A DNA stretch of 64,000 nucleotides from JAFGVL01 sp964546015 (lineage in GTDB: Bacteria > Bacteroidota > Bacteroidia > Bacteroidales > Paludibacteraceae). Position 1 is the first letter of the stretch; each line of letters starts with the position of its first letter. Shown piece by piece: positions 28,601 through 36,912 of this stretch. The stretch spans positions 62,001 through 126,000 of the forward strand of contig CAZJHO010000006.1 of the NCBI GenBank assembly GCA_964546015.1, written 5' to 3'. Below the pieces are notes generated by a model, which worked only from the letters and a program-made list of their open reading frames with translations, did no database searches and was not told where the DNA came from. A program made the position numbers and the translations under genes.

Positions 28601-29990
28601 CAAGGGCGATATTTCCTTCAAATATTTTTTTATTGAAATTACCTTTAAGGGAAACATTGCTATACTGATAATCTCTGAAATTGATAGATGAAATGTTCCC
28701 GTTTACATCTCCTTCAAAATCACCATTCATGTGTACTTTCCCTTTAGAAGCGAGATTAAACGATAATTCCTTAAAAGAAGACGAATCGCCCAAAACGATG
28801 TATGGTCGTAGTTTGTTTGCCTGTAATTTCCCGCTGTACTCAAATCCTTCAAACTGAGACATAAAATCAATCATGATATCGACAGAAAGAAAACCTGCAT
28901 TTGTATGCAAAGTACCATAGGCAACCAAATTGTCCATTAATCCGGATATTTTTCCCTTATATTGTATTTTACCTAAATTTTTCAATTGGTCGGGTAGTAT
29001 AAATGGTTCTCCTTTCAACTCAGATACTAAATCTTGTATTTTAGCTTTATTCGTTTCTATGTTTTTAATATTAGCATAGATAAATGTTTCTTGCAAATTA
29101 GGTAATCCGGAAAATTCAAAGTCTCCATTCAGTAGGAAAGAATTATCGTATGAAGTACTGAAGTTTCTAATCTTCATGTTAGATAAAGACCCCTTAAAGT
29201 TAGTCGAAATAAAAAGTTTCTCTTTGAATTTTTCCAATAGTGGGGAAAATGCTTTCAAATCGACAGGAGTAATATTAGATGGTTTTATTTTGAAATCGAA
29301 AAGTATATTTTTCCAATTTTTCTTTAGAGCAGTAATAGAGTCATAGCTGATTCTGATAGTATCAAAGCTCAAATCTGTTTGGGGCATTCGGAGCGAAAGT
29401 CTCGAGACAGTAGCATTTCTCTTATTTGCTGTAATGGATAAAACCAAATCCTTCAGTTCAATTCCTGATTGTTCTTTTAAGCGTAACTTTTGTATCTCGA
29501 ACGAAAAACTTTCTTTGTTTAATTCGTGTAAAGCTAATTTGGTTGAGAAATCTTTCACAAAAACATGACGAGCGTCAAAACCATTGGCTTTTCGTGGAAA
29601 GTTGTGGTTGTCAAAACGAAAAACGGCATCAATAATAGAGATATCTTCAATTTTGTAAGTCATTGTAGATGAAGATGGTTTGTCGCTTTTGAATGTATCG
29701 ATCAGAAATTGGAGATTCGATACATTGTTGGTATCTACAGATAAGTAAATGTGAGGTTCTTTGAGTTCTACATTTCGGCAAACCAACCGGTTTTTGAATA
29801 GTTGTCTGATACTGAACCCTGCTTTTAAACGGTTAGCATATAACAAAGTATCTCCTTGTCTGTCTTCGAGATATAAGCCGTTCAGAGAAATTTTATTGAA
29901 AAATGGAATATCTACCGATGCAATTTGTACCTTTGTGCGCAATTCGTCCGAAAGTATCTCGGTAGCTTTATGTACAAGATAATTTTGCAC
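25653..29990 (-). CDS. TamB-like translocation/assembly protein, true N terminus further upstream
   Basis: At least 1445 residues. Long stretches of beta-helical, AsmA/TamB-like repeats span the middle. The C-terminal TamB domain shows IINTDELMNREILALLVTNQFY and SNLSGQLNNMLGQLGDKFNIGL-type segments. Such proteins bridge inner and outer membrane for lipid or barrel transport. The only conventional start is GTG at 29990, but the frame continues upstream through a membrane anchor without any ATG (29991-30098, listed separately). The family always has that anchor, so the real protein is about 30 residues longer. mtaB follows after 7 nt. Confidence 0.85.
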   Translation of the reverse strand: MQNYLVHKATEILSDELRTKVQIASVDIPFFNKISLNGLYLEDRQGDTLLYANRLKAGFSIRQLFKNRLVCRNVELKEPHIYLSVDTNNVSNLQFLIDTFKSDKPSSSTMTYKIEDISIIDAVFRFDNHNFPRKANGFDARHVFVKDFSTKLALHELNKESFSFEIQKLRLKEQSGIELKDLVLSITANKRNATVSRLSLRMPQTDLSFDTIRISYDSITALKKNWKNILFDFKIKPSNITPVDLKAFSPLLEKFKEKLFISTNFKGSLSNMKIRNFSTSYDNSFLLNGDFEFSGLPNLQETFIYANIKNIETNKAKIQDLVSELKGEPFILPDQLKNLGKIQYKGKISGLMDNLVAYGTLHTNAGFLSVDIMIDFMSQFEGFEYSGKLQANKLRPYIVLGDSSSFKELSFNLASKGKVHMNGDFEGDVNGNISSINFRDYQYSNVSLKGNFNKKIFEGNIALDDPNAKFLFQGVVDVSKGNLSGEFSLNITHLNLNKLHLIKSYPDLGIACNIKTNFSAQNFDSQTTELLVDNVWLSNNDEKYFLKKIHLKSTVSDSTNIFTIDSHLMQGIIKGEHYFRDIKQSFGNMLGQYISQLTPKQKSGINPKANNFVFYFSNFNLNSLAEFFNIDFEVSPYSSIAGFYNDTDKKFRMEVSLPYLKKGKIFVNNFYLLCNNNIDKAIDLFASTRLGKETKLQLESRIANDSVLVNLNWNNTDFVGTLAAVSFLRQNNAGNPLLDINLIPTEMWIKNTEWNIHEGKILTDLKTVNISSFSVKSNDKYIDINGIASASIHDSLTVELRKIPLYSIMNLVGVNDPKMESEVSGKAVVYSALKEMMLNLNLDAKSFTFNNSLWGDVKAKSHWDQQDKVLYADFLISKTNDTVASLKGSYRKDSLDFYVDARQLPLDFLRYYLDSSVKNISGTGTGKVRLFGSFKRFKMDGDVMVKNGQFDIDYLKTSYQFSDVVHLKPTEIRFDNIQVFDKNKNSGSVTGRITHNSFKDMRFNFNIACKNLMAMNTTAKDNPDFYGKIYATGTVQINGNSDQISFNINAKSEPNTRVVLPMQGSGNTTENSFIKYVSKDAVVIPKEGIIKSSSKKKDSSAVSKTVLKMAIQLEATPDAAIVLIIDPFSGDSVRATGSGNLRMDYASNADMKLSGNYVVEKGSYVFSLQEVIRKPFIIKQGSSLNWSGNPSHPIVNINAIYTVPSVSLANILDPSDLEGLSRSSVPVNCLLTLTGDLMQPNIKFDIEIPSEAEVERRVKAVINTDELMNREILALLVTNQFYRPDYLASTSNSNFGMSLLASTLSGQLNNMLGQLGDKFNIGLNAQVTNDNVSTNTEYDVAFQYQPNNRLIITSNVGYHSNTATTNSSSSNFTGDLDVEYKLTKSGKWRAKVYTHSADNNYYDTNGDMKMTQGVGIMYREDFNKFSEVIRNIFSRKQKIKNDSIK

Positions 29991-30098
29991 CGTTTTGGTT
30001 TGTAAAGCAGCAAGCAGTAAAAATGCTAATAAGGCAAAACTTGCAACTACAATAGTTGTTATTTTAAGAACTTTTTTTATCTTTATTAAAATTGAAAT
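29991..30098 (-). other. In-frame N-terminal membrane anchor of the tamB-like gene, lacking an ATG/GTG/TTG start
   Basis: Translating upstream of GTG 29990 gives a basic stretch (KIKKVLK) and a hydrophobic helix with VVASFALLAFLLLAAL followed by QTKTVQNYLV, a classic TamB anchor. The frame is closed by TAA at 30116-30114. Between stop and anchor only ATT (30098, 30092) or ATA (30086, 30080) codons could initiate. A rare start codon or a base error are the options. Confidence 0.65.
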
Positions 30099-30147
30099 TA
30101 AACCGTAATTCGGTTATATTTGTTCCTATAAAAGCGTTAATTGTCTG

Positions 30148-30155
30148 CAAATGTA
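30148..30155 (-). promoter_or_regulatory. -7 element of the tamB-like operon
   Basis: TACATTTG on the minus strand matches TAnnTTTG. The transcript would begin near 30141, which includes all candidate ATT/ATA starts of the membrane anchor. Confidence 0.5.
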
Positions 30156-30224
30156 GTAAAATTAGTAACGAGTTGTTTTAGTCTAAATAGAAATTAAAGT
30201 TAATATTTATTAGTTTTTTTATCA

Positions 30225-31241
30225 TTGAATTATATTTTAGCAATAGAATCTTCGTGTGATGACACTTCGGCCGCAGTGTGTTGTGGTAAGTTGTTGTTAT
30301 CCAATGTAGTGGCAAGCCAGGAGGTGCATCAACAATACGGTGGAGTTGTACCTGAATTGGCTTCTCGGGCACATCAACAAAATATAGTACCTGTTGTTGA
30401 TGCAGCCTTGAAACAAGCCGGCATTACGAAAGAGCAACTCTCTGCTATAGCTTATACGCGAGGTCCCGGTTTGATGGGATCGTTGTTAGTGGGTACATCT
30501 TTTGCTAAAGGATTGGCACAGTCGCTTTCGCTACCTCTTATTGATGTTAATCATTTGCAGGCACATGTTTTAGCTAATTTTATTCAAGAAAAAGATGTAG
30601 AAAAGCAAGAACCTGAGTTTCCGTTTTTATGTTTGTTGGTCTCAGGGGGAAATTCGCAAATTATATTAGTGAAAACAGCCGATGATATGGAAATTATAGG
30701 TCAAACCATTGATGATGCTGCCGGCGAAGCTTTTGATAAATGTGCCAAAGTAATGGGCTTGCCTTATCCGGGTGGTCCTGTAGTAGATAGATTGGCGCAG
30801 GAAAGTAGCACAACTGCATTTAAATTTAATAAACCACAAATAGCCGGTTTTGATTATAGTTTCAGTGGTTTGAAGACCTCGTTTTTATATTTTTTGCGTG
30901 ATAATTTAAAACAGAATCCTGCTTTCGTTGAAGAAAATAAAGCAAGCCTTTGTGCTTCTTTACAACAGACGATTGTAGATATTCTGATGGATAAGTTTAC
31001 CAAAGCCTGTAAAAAATATCAGGTAAAAGATATTGCTTTAGCAGGAGGTGTTTCGGCAAACTCTGCATTGCGAAAAGCATTTTTGGCGTATGCACAAAAA
31101 AATAATAAGACTTCGCATATACCTAAATTGGCATTTACAATGGATAATGCAGCGATGATTGGAGTTGCTGCTCATTTTAAGTTTATAACGAATAATTTTT
31201 CGGATATATCATTGCTTCCATTTACACGAACAGAAATTTAG
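30225..31241 (+). CDS. tsaD: tRNA N6-threonylcarbamoyladenosine transferase subunit TsaD
   Basis: A 338-residue ASKHA-fold protein that transfers threonylcarbamoyl to A37 of ANN-decoding tRNAs with TsaB and TsaE. It has the N-terminal ESSCDDTSAAV, the metal-binding HxxxH in VNHLQAHVLA, the nucleotide motifs LLVSGGNSQI and LAGGVSANSALR, and the terminal MDNAAMIG. The start is TTG at 30225, giving MNYILAIESSCDD; no ATG precedes the conserved block in frame. It is divergent from the tamB-mtaB unit, which encodes the enzyme acting on t6A, and leads a short plus-strand operon. Confidence 0.95.
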   Translation: MNYILAIESSCDDTSAAVCCGKLLLSNVVASQEVHQQYGGVVPELASRAHQQNIVPVVDAALKQAGITKEQLSAIAYTRGPGLMGSLLVGTSFAKGLAQSLSLPLIDVNHLQAHVLANFIQEKDVEKQEPEFPFLCLLVSGGNSQIILVKTADDMEIIGQTIDDAAGEAFDKCAKVMGLPYPGGPVVDRLAQESSTTAFKFNKPQIAGFDYSFSGLKTSFLYFLRDNLKQNPAFVEENKASLCASLQQTIVDILMDKFTKACKKYQVKDIALAGGVSANSALRKAFLAYAQKNNKTSHIPKLAFTMDNAAMIGVAAHFKFITNNFSDISLLPFTRTEI

Positions 31242-31244
31242 AAC

Positions 31245-31865
31245 ATGCTGATTTTAGAAACAATAAAAGGAAAAATTAAAAATCTTTGGCAAAAACTGGA
31301 AGCGCTGCAAAGTGTGATCATATTCATGGCGATTCTTTTTGCCGCAAATTTTGTATGGAAACTCAGCATATCCGGCGACGAAAGTGATGAACAGGTGTTT
31401 TTGTTCAATCATTGGGATATTTCGGCTTCATTTAATTTTATGACAGCGCATATTGCCCATATGGTACGCTCCGTTATTTTGTTTTTCAATATTCCTATTC
31501 ATTGGCATTGCGATATTGATGTATGTTTTTCTAATCATCATCGCGTTATTGTTGTTTGGGGCTGTACGGCTATAAAGCAGTCGTTTATATTTTTATGCAT
31601 TATGCTTTTTACTCCCGGTCCGTGGAAACATAAATTATGGTATATACCGTTTGGATTATTTTTGGTCTATTTGTTCAATATTTTCAGAATAACGATGATA
31701 GCCTTCTCTGTAGAAAACTATCGCGAATATTTTAATATTCTTCACGAAGGTGTTTTTAAATATCTTTTCTATGGATTTATTTTCTTGATTTGGGTTTTCT
31801 GGAATGAAAAATTCAACGAGAAATCAAAAAAGAAAGAAAAAACAGATGCAGAATCGCATCAATAA
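31245..31865 (+). CDS. Exosortase/archaeosortase-family membrane protein
   Basis: A 206-residue protein with several hydrophobic helices (about residues 22-40, 60-80, 113-127, 135-155 and 170-188). The spacing Cys in VVWGCTAIKQS, Arg in LFNIFRITMIA and His in ILHEGVFKY matches the Cys-Arg-His triad of the exosortase superfamily of membrane transpeptidases. It starts 3 nt after tsaD and is probably translated from the same mRNA. No protein with a C-terminal sorting signal is evident in the window, so the substrate is unknown. Confidence 0.72.
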   Translation: MLILETIKGKIKNLWQKLEALQSVIIFMAILFAANFVWKLSISGDESDEQVFLFNHWDISASFNFMTAHIAHMVRSVILFFNIPIHWHCDIDVCFSNHHRVIVVWGCTAIKQSFIFLCIMLFTPGPWKHKLWYIPFGLFLVYLFNIFRITMIAFSVENYREYFNILHEGVFKYLFYGFIFLIWVFWNEKFNEKSKKKEKTDAESHQ

Positions 31866-31877
31866 AGGCTTCTTTTT

Positions 31878-33098
31878 ATGGCGAACAAAAAGAAAATAAT
31901 CAATGACCCTGTTTTGGGTTTCATTAGCATACCTTCCGATTTTATTTACGACTTGATACAACATCCGTATTTTCAGCGTTTGAATAGAATTCGGCAGTTA
32001 GGATTGGCTTCGTTTGTATATCCGGGGACACAGCACACACGCTTTTTACATTCGCTTGGAGCAATGCATCTTACCATGCAAGCAATTACTCAACTTCGCT
32101 CAAAAGGAAATGATATAACCGAAGAAGAAGAAAATGCTGTATTAGCTGCTATTTTACTGCACGATATTGGTCATTCTCCTTTTTCGCACTCACTCGAAAA
32201 TTTATTAGCGTTCGGCATTGGACATGAAGAAATCACATTGCTTCTTATGCAACGGATGAATGAGCAATTGAGTGGAAAATTAAATACTGCCATTGCTGTT
32301 TTTACCGATCAATATCCTAAAAAATATTTGCATCAACTGATTTCCGGTCAGTTGGATATGGACAGGCTTGATTATCTTATTCGTGACAGTTTCTTCTCTG
32401 GAGTGGTTGAAGGCACAATAGGAGCAGAGCGGATTATCAAAATGCTCAATGTGAAAGATGACAACTTGGTAATTGAGTCAAAAGGAATTAATTCGGTAGA
32501 AAATTTCTTGATAGCCCGCCGGTTAATGTATTGGCAGGTTTATTTGCATAAAACAACGATTGCTGCCGAAAAAATGTTACTCAATCTTTTGTTACGCGCC
32601 AAAGAGTTGAGCTTAAATGGAGAAGATTTGTTTGCCTCACCAGCTTTTTCTTTTTTCTTAAAAAATAAAGTTACGGCTGAAGATTTTTATACCGACGAGT
32701 CGGTTATTAATCGTTTTGTGGTATTGGACGATACGGATATTTTATCGGCTATAAAAGTATGGACAAGCCATACGGATAAGGTCTTATCCATGCTCAGTCA
32801 AGGTTTTATTAATCGTCGGCTGTTTAAAATAACTATCAGCGAGACCCCATTCGACAAAACCGATTCTTTATTAATAAAACAGAATCTTCAGGAAAAACTA
32901 AATCTCACAGCGTCCGAGATTGATTATCTTTTTGCCGAAGGGCTTATTCATAGCAGCACCTATAATCCTTCTGCCGAGAATATCCGCATATTATATAATG
33001 ACGGTATGGTAAAAGAAATCGGTGAAGCTTCGGATATTCTTAATACAAATATGCTTTCGGAGCGGACTACAAAATGTTATCGATGTTACTGGTCTTAG
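31878..33098 (+). CDS. HD-domain phosphohydrolase
   Basis: A 406-residue cytoplasmic protein. The HD motif set is complete: an early His in YPGTQHTRFLHSLGAMHL, the HD pair in LLHDIGHSPFSHSLE, and a downstream Asp in SGQLDMDRLDYLIRDS. This layout is that of the dGTPase/SAMHD1-like branch. The rest is helical. It lies 12 nt after the exosortase gene. In other Bacteroidales I know a similar HD gene beside lpxD; here lpxD is 15 kb away. Confidence 0.85.
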   Translation: MANKKKIINDPVLGFISIPSDFIYDLIQHPYFQRLNRIRQLGLASFVYPGTQHTRFLHSLGAMHLTMQAITQLRSKGNDITEEEENAVLAAILLHDIGHSPFSHSLENLLAFGIGHEEITLLLMQRMNEQLSGKLNTAIAVFTDQYPKKYLHQLISGQLDMDRLDYLIRDSFFSGVVEGTIGAERIIKMLNVKDDNLVIESKGINSVENFLIARRLMYWQVYLHKTTIAAEKMLLNLLLRAKELSLNGEDLFASPAFSFFLKNKVTAEDFYTDESVINRFVVLDDTDILSAIKVWTSHTDKVLSMLSQGFINRRLFKITISETPFDKTDSLLIKQNLQEKLNLTASEIDYLFAEGLIHSSTYNPSAENIRILYNDGMVKEIGEASDILNTNMLSERTTKCYRCYWS

Positions 33099-33106
33099 AC
33101 AACCTT

Positions 33107-33748
33107 TTAGAACCATTGCATTTTTACTCCCAAGGAAAGATGCAAATAATCGGTCGGTTTGAGGTAGCTATTCCCGACTGCACTAATGATATATAATTCG
33201 TTAGAGCTTATTTCGTAGAAAAAAGATATTAATTTTGTCTGTTTGCGTTTTTCTGCCGGAATTTCATATGAAATTCGTTGCCCTACAAAAAAATTAAAAC
33301 GCACTTTGGTAGAAAAATTATAATAAGCGTTTGGATACTTGCCCGGTTCTTTTACCCAGAAGTCATCATCAAGAACAGAGTTTACATATATGCCACAACT
33401 TAAGGGCTCCAAGAAAAAACCTTTTTCCCCGAGCTTGATTTCCCACGGAGTAAAATTTTCTTTAAGGGTGATACATAATTTCCCGTGTTCCGTAGAATAT
33501 TGAGGAATCCATCCGAACATCAGGTCTGTTTCCCACTGGTCTTTTTTACCATAATTCCAACCTGTACCTAATGAGATCAATCCCATTGAACCGGCATATT
33601 GCATTTTGGCATAACGAGGTATTAATTTGCTCCAGCCTTTTTGATATTTTTCTATTCTTTCTTCATAACTGTGATTCTGAGCATTAATAGTACCTGTAGA
33701 AAAAAAACATGCGATAAATATTCCAATTTTAAAATTCAACCACTTCAT
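33107..33748 (-). CDS. Secreted protein of unknown function, likely outer-membrane barrel
   Basis: A 213-residue protein with a signal peptide (residues 5-23, cleavage near INAQ) and alternating strands rich in Tyr, Phe and Trp: MGLISLGTGWNYG, WETDLMFGWIPQY, RFNFFVGQRISYEI, ending LGVKMQWF. The pattern fits a small outer-membrane barrel, but I do not recognise the family. It overlaps the upstream phosphoesterase gene by 20 nt, which suggests tight translational coupling. It converges with the HD gene, 8 nt apart. Confidence 0.6.
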   Translation of the reverse strand: MKWLNFKIGIFIACFFSTGTINAQNHSYEERIEKYQKGWSKLIPRYAKMQYAGSMGLISLGTGWNYGKKDQWETDLMFGWIPQYSTEHGKLCITLKENFTPWEIKLGEKGFFLEPLSCGIYVNSVLDDDFWVKEPGKYPNAYYNFSTKVRFNFFVGQRISYEIPAEKRKQTKLISFFYEISSNELYIISAVGNSYLKPTDYLHLSLGVKMQWF

Positions 33749-34529
33749 AGGTATAGCTGTCCGGAGTTATGGTAAATAATAAATAATTTCGTTTCTCAAT
33801 ACTTGCCGAACCGTAATATATTACGCCATCATTAAATAAATCTTTTGAACTAAGATTGTGCTGATGTGCGTTTAAGCAAAATTGAAGATTGGGGAATCTT
33901 TTTATAATATTCTGAAATACAAGGGCAACATTGTTGTTAAATTGTTCCGAAAAGGGAGGAGCATGCATGGCAAAAATGGTTTTTTCATGTCTCGGAATTT
34001 GGGTTGCATATTCATTGTAAATAAAAGAAAAATCAGGTACAGGATGTGAATAGTCGTATTCGATAGCGTTTGTGTTCAGACAAATAAACTTAGTATTGCC
34101 TGCCATAAATGAGAAATTTTCCTCTCCGAATATTTTACGATAAACCTGTTCGCCGGTAGCCAGACAGTCGTGATTGCCGAGTATGACGACATAAGGTATT
34201 TTTAATCCGTTTAAAATATCACGCTGCCACATCATTTCTTTCGTTAGGCCAAAGTCGGATATATCGCCGCCATGAATAACAAAATCTATGTCGGTGCGTT
34301 TATTTATGCTGTTTACAAAAGTTTTGGTTTCATTGTATCGCCGTTGTGTATCTCCCGTCATTACAAACCGGATAATTTGCTTGTTAGCACAACTTTCTTC
34401 TATCCGGGCAATATTTTTAGTATTGATACCTGTTTCGCCTGAAACTTTTCCATCGTAGGGATGTGCTTCGAATAACTCGTCGCAACTGTAAAGAAAAATT
34501 AGGGAAAAGAAGATAAAGAGTTTTCTCAT
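33729..34529 (-). CDS. Lipoprotein metallophosphoesterase
   Basis: A 266-residue calcineurin-like phosphoesterase. The N terminus MRKLFIFFSLIFLYSC is a lipoprotein signal with Cys near residue 16, so it should be membrane-anchored in the envelope. Metal-site motifs follow: MTGDTQ, HGGDISDFG, LGNHDC, AMHAPPF and NAHQH. The order D, GD, GNHD, H, GH-like is that of the family. I chose ATG 34529 because longer frames lack a signal peptide at their start. It overlaps the downstream barrel-like gene by 20 nt, so the two likely act together. Confidence 0.82.
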   Translation of the reverse strand: MRKLFIFFSLIFLYSCDELFEAHPYDGKVSGETGINTKNIARIEESCANKQIIRFVMTGDTQRRYNETKTFVNSINKRTDIDFVIHGGDISDFGLTKEMMWQRDILNGLKIPYVVILGNHDCLATGEQVYRKIFGEENFSFMAGNTKFICLNTNAIEYDYSHPVPDFSFIYNEYATQIPRHEKTIFAMHAPPFSEQFNNNVALVFQNIIKRFPNLQFCLNAHQHNLSSKDLFNDGVIYYGSASIEKRNYLLFTITPDSYTYEVVEF

Positions 34530-34635
34530 GTGTTTTTTATATAAAGCTAAAAACAAGGTAAATATACTATATTTCTTGCATAAACAAGTTTGTTTTTTTG
34601 ATGAATCAGACGCTTTTTTAGTTGAAATAACTGCA

Positions 34636-34643
34636 TATCTTTG
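34636..34643 (+). promoter_or_regulatory. -7 element of tadA
   Basis: TATCTTTG matches TAnnTTTG, 21 nt upstream of the tadA ATG. The -33 element is weak. Confidence 0.5.
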
Positions 34644-34664
34644 TTGAAAAATTAACAAGAAGAT

Positions 34665-35099
34665 ATGTTCGATGACCAGTATTTTATGAAGCAAGCTTTA
34701 TTGGAAGCTCAAAAAGCATTTGATAAAGATGAAGTTCCGGTAGGAGCAGTGGTGGTTTGCCAAAATCAAATTATAGCCCGTTCGTACAATTATACCGAAC
34801 ATTTGAATGATGTTACGGCACATGCCGAAATGCAGGCGATTACAGCAGCAGCCGATGCGCTTGGTGGAAAATATTTGGTGGATTGTACGCTGTATGTGAC
34901 TGTCGAGCCTTGCGTCATGTGTGCCGGAGCTTTAGGATGGTCTCAAATAAGTAAAATTGTGTTTGGAGCTGCTGATGAAAAACGAGGATTTCAACGCTTT
35001 GCACCACAAGCATTACATTCTAAAACAGAAGTTGTTTCGGGTGTTATGAAAGAGGAATGTGCTGAATTAATGAAACGCTTTTTTGCCAAAAAAAGATAA
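34665..35099 (+). CDS. tadA: tRNA-specific adenosine deaminase (A34 to inosine)
   Basis: A 144-residue zinc deaminase. The catalytic HAE motif is in THAEMQAI (here TAHAEMQ), and the zinc cysteines are in VEPCVMCAGAL. The EVPVGAVVV entry and the terminal KRFFAKKR are typical of TadA. It makes inosine at the wobble base of tRNA-Arg(ACG). It is monocistronic, and its stop is directly adjacent to the end of the convergent histidine kinase gene. Confidence 0.92.
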   Translation: MFDDQYFMKQALLEAQKAFDKDEVPVGAVVVCQNQIIARSYNYTEHLNDVTAHAEMQAITAAADALGGKYLVDCTLYVTVEPCVMCAGALGWSQISKIVFGAADEKRGFQRFAPQALHSKTEVVSGVMKEECAELMKRFFAKKR

Positions 35100-36884
35100 C
35101 TATTTTACTTTCGGTAATCGGAACAAGAATTCCAATCCGCCTCCTGAACGGTTTTTTGCAACAATATTCCCTTTGTGGAAAAGAATAGCATTTTTCACAA
35201 TGGATAAACCCAGACCCGAACCGCCGGTATCGCGTGTCCGACCTTCATTAATACGGTAAAAGCGCTCAAAAAGACGGTTTAAATGTTGTTCGTCAGAGAT
35301 ACCTATACCATTATCGGCAAAAGAGAAGTAATAGAAATCTTTGTCTTCGTTATATTGTTTGATTGTTATACTTGTACCGGTTCCTGCATAACAAATAGCA
35401 TTCTCGGTTAGATTCCGGAAAATAGAATAAATTAAGTTTTTGTTTCCTTCAATAATGGTGTTTTGTGGAATATCCCATTTCATTACCATTTTTTTTTCTT
35501 GTAACGAAATCTTTAAATCATTTTTTAATTCCTTGAGTAACTGATTAAGAGTCAGTTGTTCCAAATGGAAAGATTGTGGCGCTTCTTCTATTTTGGTAAT
35601 CAAACTCATATCTTGGATAAGTTCCGAAAGAATCAGCGTTTGATTATAGGCTTTTTCGAGGAATTGTTGAGTTTTTTCTTTGTCGAGCGATTGTTGTAAA
35701 ACAGTTTCTAAATAGCCACGAATGCTCGTTACCGGTGTACGGAGTTCATGTGCAATATTACCCGTCATTTCTTGTTTAAGCTGGCGGGTTTTCTCTTGTT
35801 TAGTAATATCATTTATGATAATCTCAAAACTGTTGTCATCAAAAATATTTACCCGAATAGCGAAATATTTTCCTTGTTTACTAATTTGTGTTTCAAAATA
35901 ATTTTCATCTTTTGTATGAGAAGATAAAAATGCGGTTACTTTTTCAAAAAGCGGATTGCTAAAAACCGCTGTAGGTTCGGTTGGTTCATCTTCAATAGTG
36001 TTAAGGTATTGAATAAACAACCCATTGTAAAACTGAACCCTTTTATCCGAAGTAAAGAAACACAGTCCTTCTTCGGAACTATACACATGTTGAAGGAGTT
36101 TTTCTCGTTCGGTGGCAATTTCTTTTTTGTGTTTACTAAGTTGATGATAATTTTCAGCAATTTTAGCACTAATCTCGCCCAATTCGTCATGTGGAAATTC
36201 GGGAATATAAATGGGTGCATTTTCGTTCTCAGTAGTTCGGGTAAAATCGCGTAACTGACTGATTGATTTGCCAAAACGACTCGAAACGATATTAATCAAA
36301 AATAACATCACTACAAAAAATATCAGCACATAATACAAAAAGAAATTATCTGCTTTTAAAAAATGTTGTACTTGTACATCATAGGGTAATGCCACGCGGA
36401 TATAATAACTGGGAAATTTTTTGGCATAATACAAATATTCCAATTGATTGGAAGAAGACAGGCGAATATCGGTGCCTCGTCCGTCAGTTTGGGAAACCAT
36501 AATTTCCGGTCGATTCAAGTGATTCTCGAGGTGTGAAATTTCGTCAATCACATTATCGTAAAGTACTTCTCCTTGATCATTAATAAGCGTTAAGCGGATA
36601 TTTGAGGGCAAGAGCGAAAGTATAGAATCGGGATTCTGATTTTTAAGCAAGGATACTTCAATTACCGAAGTGTAAGCGTCAAGTTTTTCTTCCAAGGCTT
36701 CGGTTTTATATTTCCGTTCGCGCGATTGCTCTAAAATGATTATTCCTACTGTAAACAACGAAAAAAGGAGGAAAAAATAAAAGAATAGTTTATGTTTATA
36801 TGAGCCTCCCCGACCCCCCAAAAAGAGGGGCTTCTGTGTGTTATTTCGTTTAACCTGTTTCATGGTTTTTTGTATTCTTCTCAT
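35100..36884 (-). CDS. PhoR-like sensor histidine kinase
   Basis: A 594-residue inner-membrane kinase. It has TM1 (about 32-52), a periplasmic sensor region (55-175), TM2 (about 180-200), a HAMP/PAS-like linker (205-370), HisKA with NIAHELRTPVTSIRGYL, and HATPase with NAICYAG, DNGIGI and TGGSGLGLSIVK. It lies directly after the OmpR-type regulator and phoU-pst genes, so it probably senses phosphate status. Residues 15-28 are encoded inside a GC-rich palindromic repeat (36803-36833), so the native N terminus may have been rewritten. The start could be ATG 36884 or 36863. Confidence 0.88.
   Translation of the reverse strand: MRRIQKTMKQVKRNNTQKPLFLGGRGGSYKHKLFFYFFLLFSLFTVGIIILEQSRERKYKTEALEEKLDAYTSVIEVSLLKNQNPDSILSLLPSNIRLTLINDQGEVLYDNVIDEISHLENHLNRPEIMVSQTDGRGTDIRLSSSNQLEYLYYAKKFPSYYIRVALPYDVQVQHFLKADNFFLYYVLIFFVVMLFLINIVSSRFGKSISQLRDFTRTTENENAPIYIPEFPHDELGEISAKIAENYHQLSKHKKEIATEREKLLQHVYSSEEGLCFFTSDKRVQFYNGLFIQYLNTIEDEPTEPTAVFSNPLFEKVTAFLSSHTKDENYFETQISKQGKYFAIRVNIFDDNSFEIIINDITKQEKTRQLKQEMTGNIAHELRTPVTSIRGYLETVLQQSLDKEKTQQFLEKAYNQTLILSELIQDMSLITKIEEAPQSFHLEQLTLNQLLKELKNDLKISLQEKKMVMKWDIPQNTIIEGNKNLIYSIFRNLTENAICYAGTGTSITIKQYNEDKDFYYFSFADNGIGISDEQHLNRLFERFYRINEGRTRDTGGSGLGLSIVKNAILFHKGNIVAKNRSGGGLEFLFRLPKVK
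36803..36833. repeat. Palindromic repeat copy A, inside the kinase N-terminal coding region
   Basis: GC-rich sequence AGCCTCCCCGACCCCCCAAA continuing to a GAGGGGCTT end. It contrasts sharply with its AT-rich surroundings and is the inverse of copy B at 36882-36912. Interspersed elements of the type CCCCTTTAGGGG/GGGGTCGGGG occur widely in Bacteroidetes genomes. Confidence 0.55.
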
Positions 36885-36912
36885 TCCCTTTAGGGCGGTC
36901 GGGAGGGGCTTT
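36882..36912. repeat. Palindromic repeat copy B, between response regulator and kinase
   Basis: Contains CCCTTTAGGG and GGTCGGGAGGGGCT. It fills the 26-nt gap between the regulator stop and kinase ATG. With copy A it forms an inverted pair about 50 nt apart. Confidence 0.55.
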
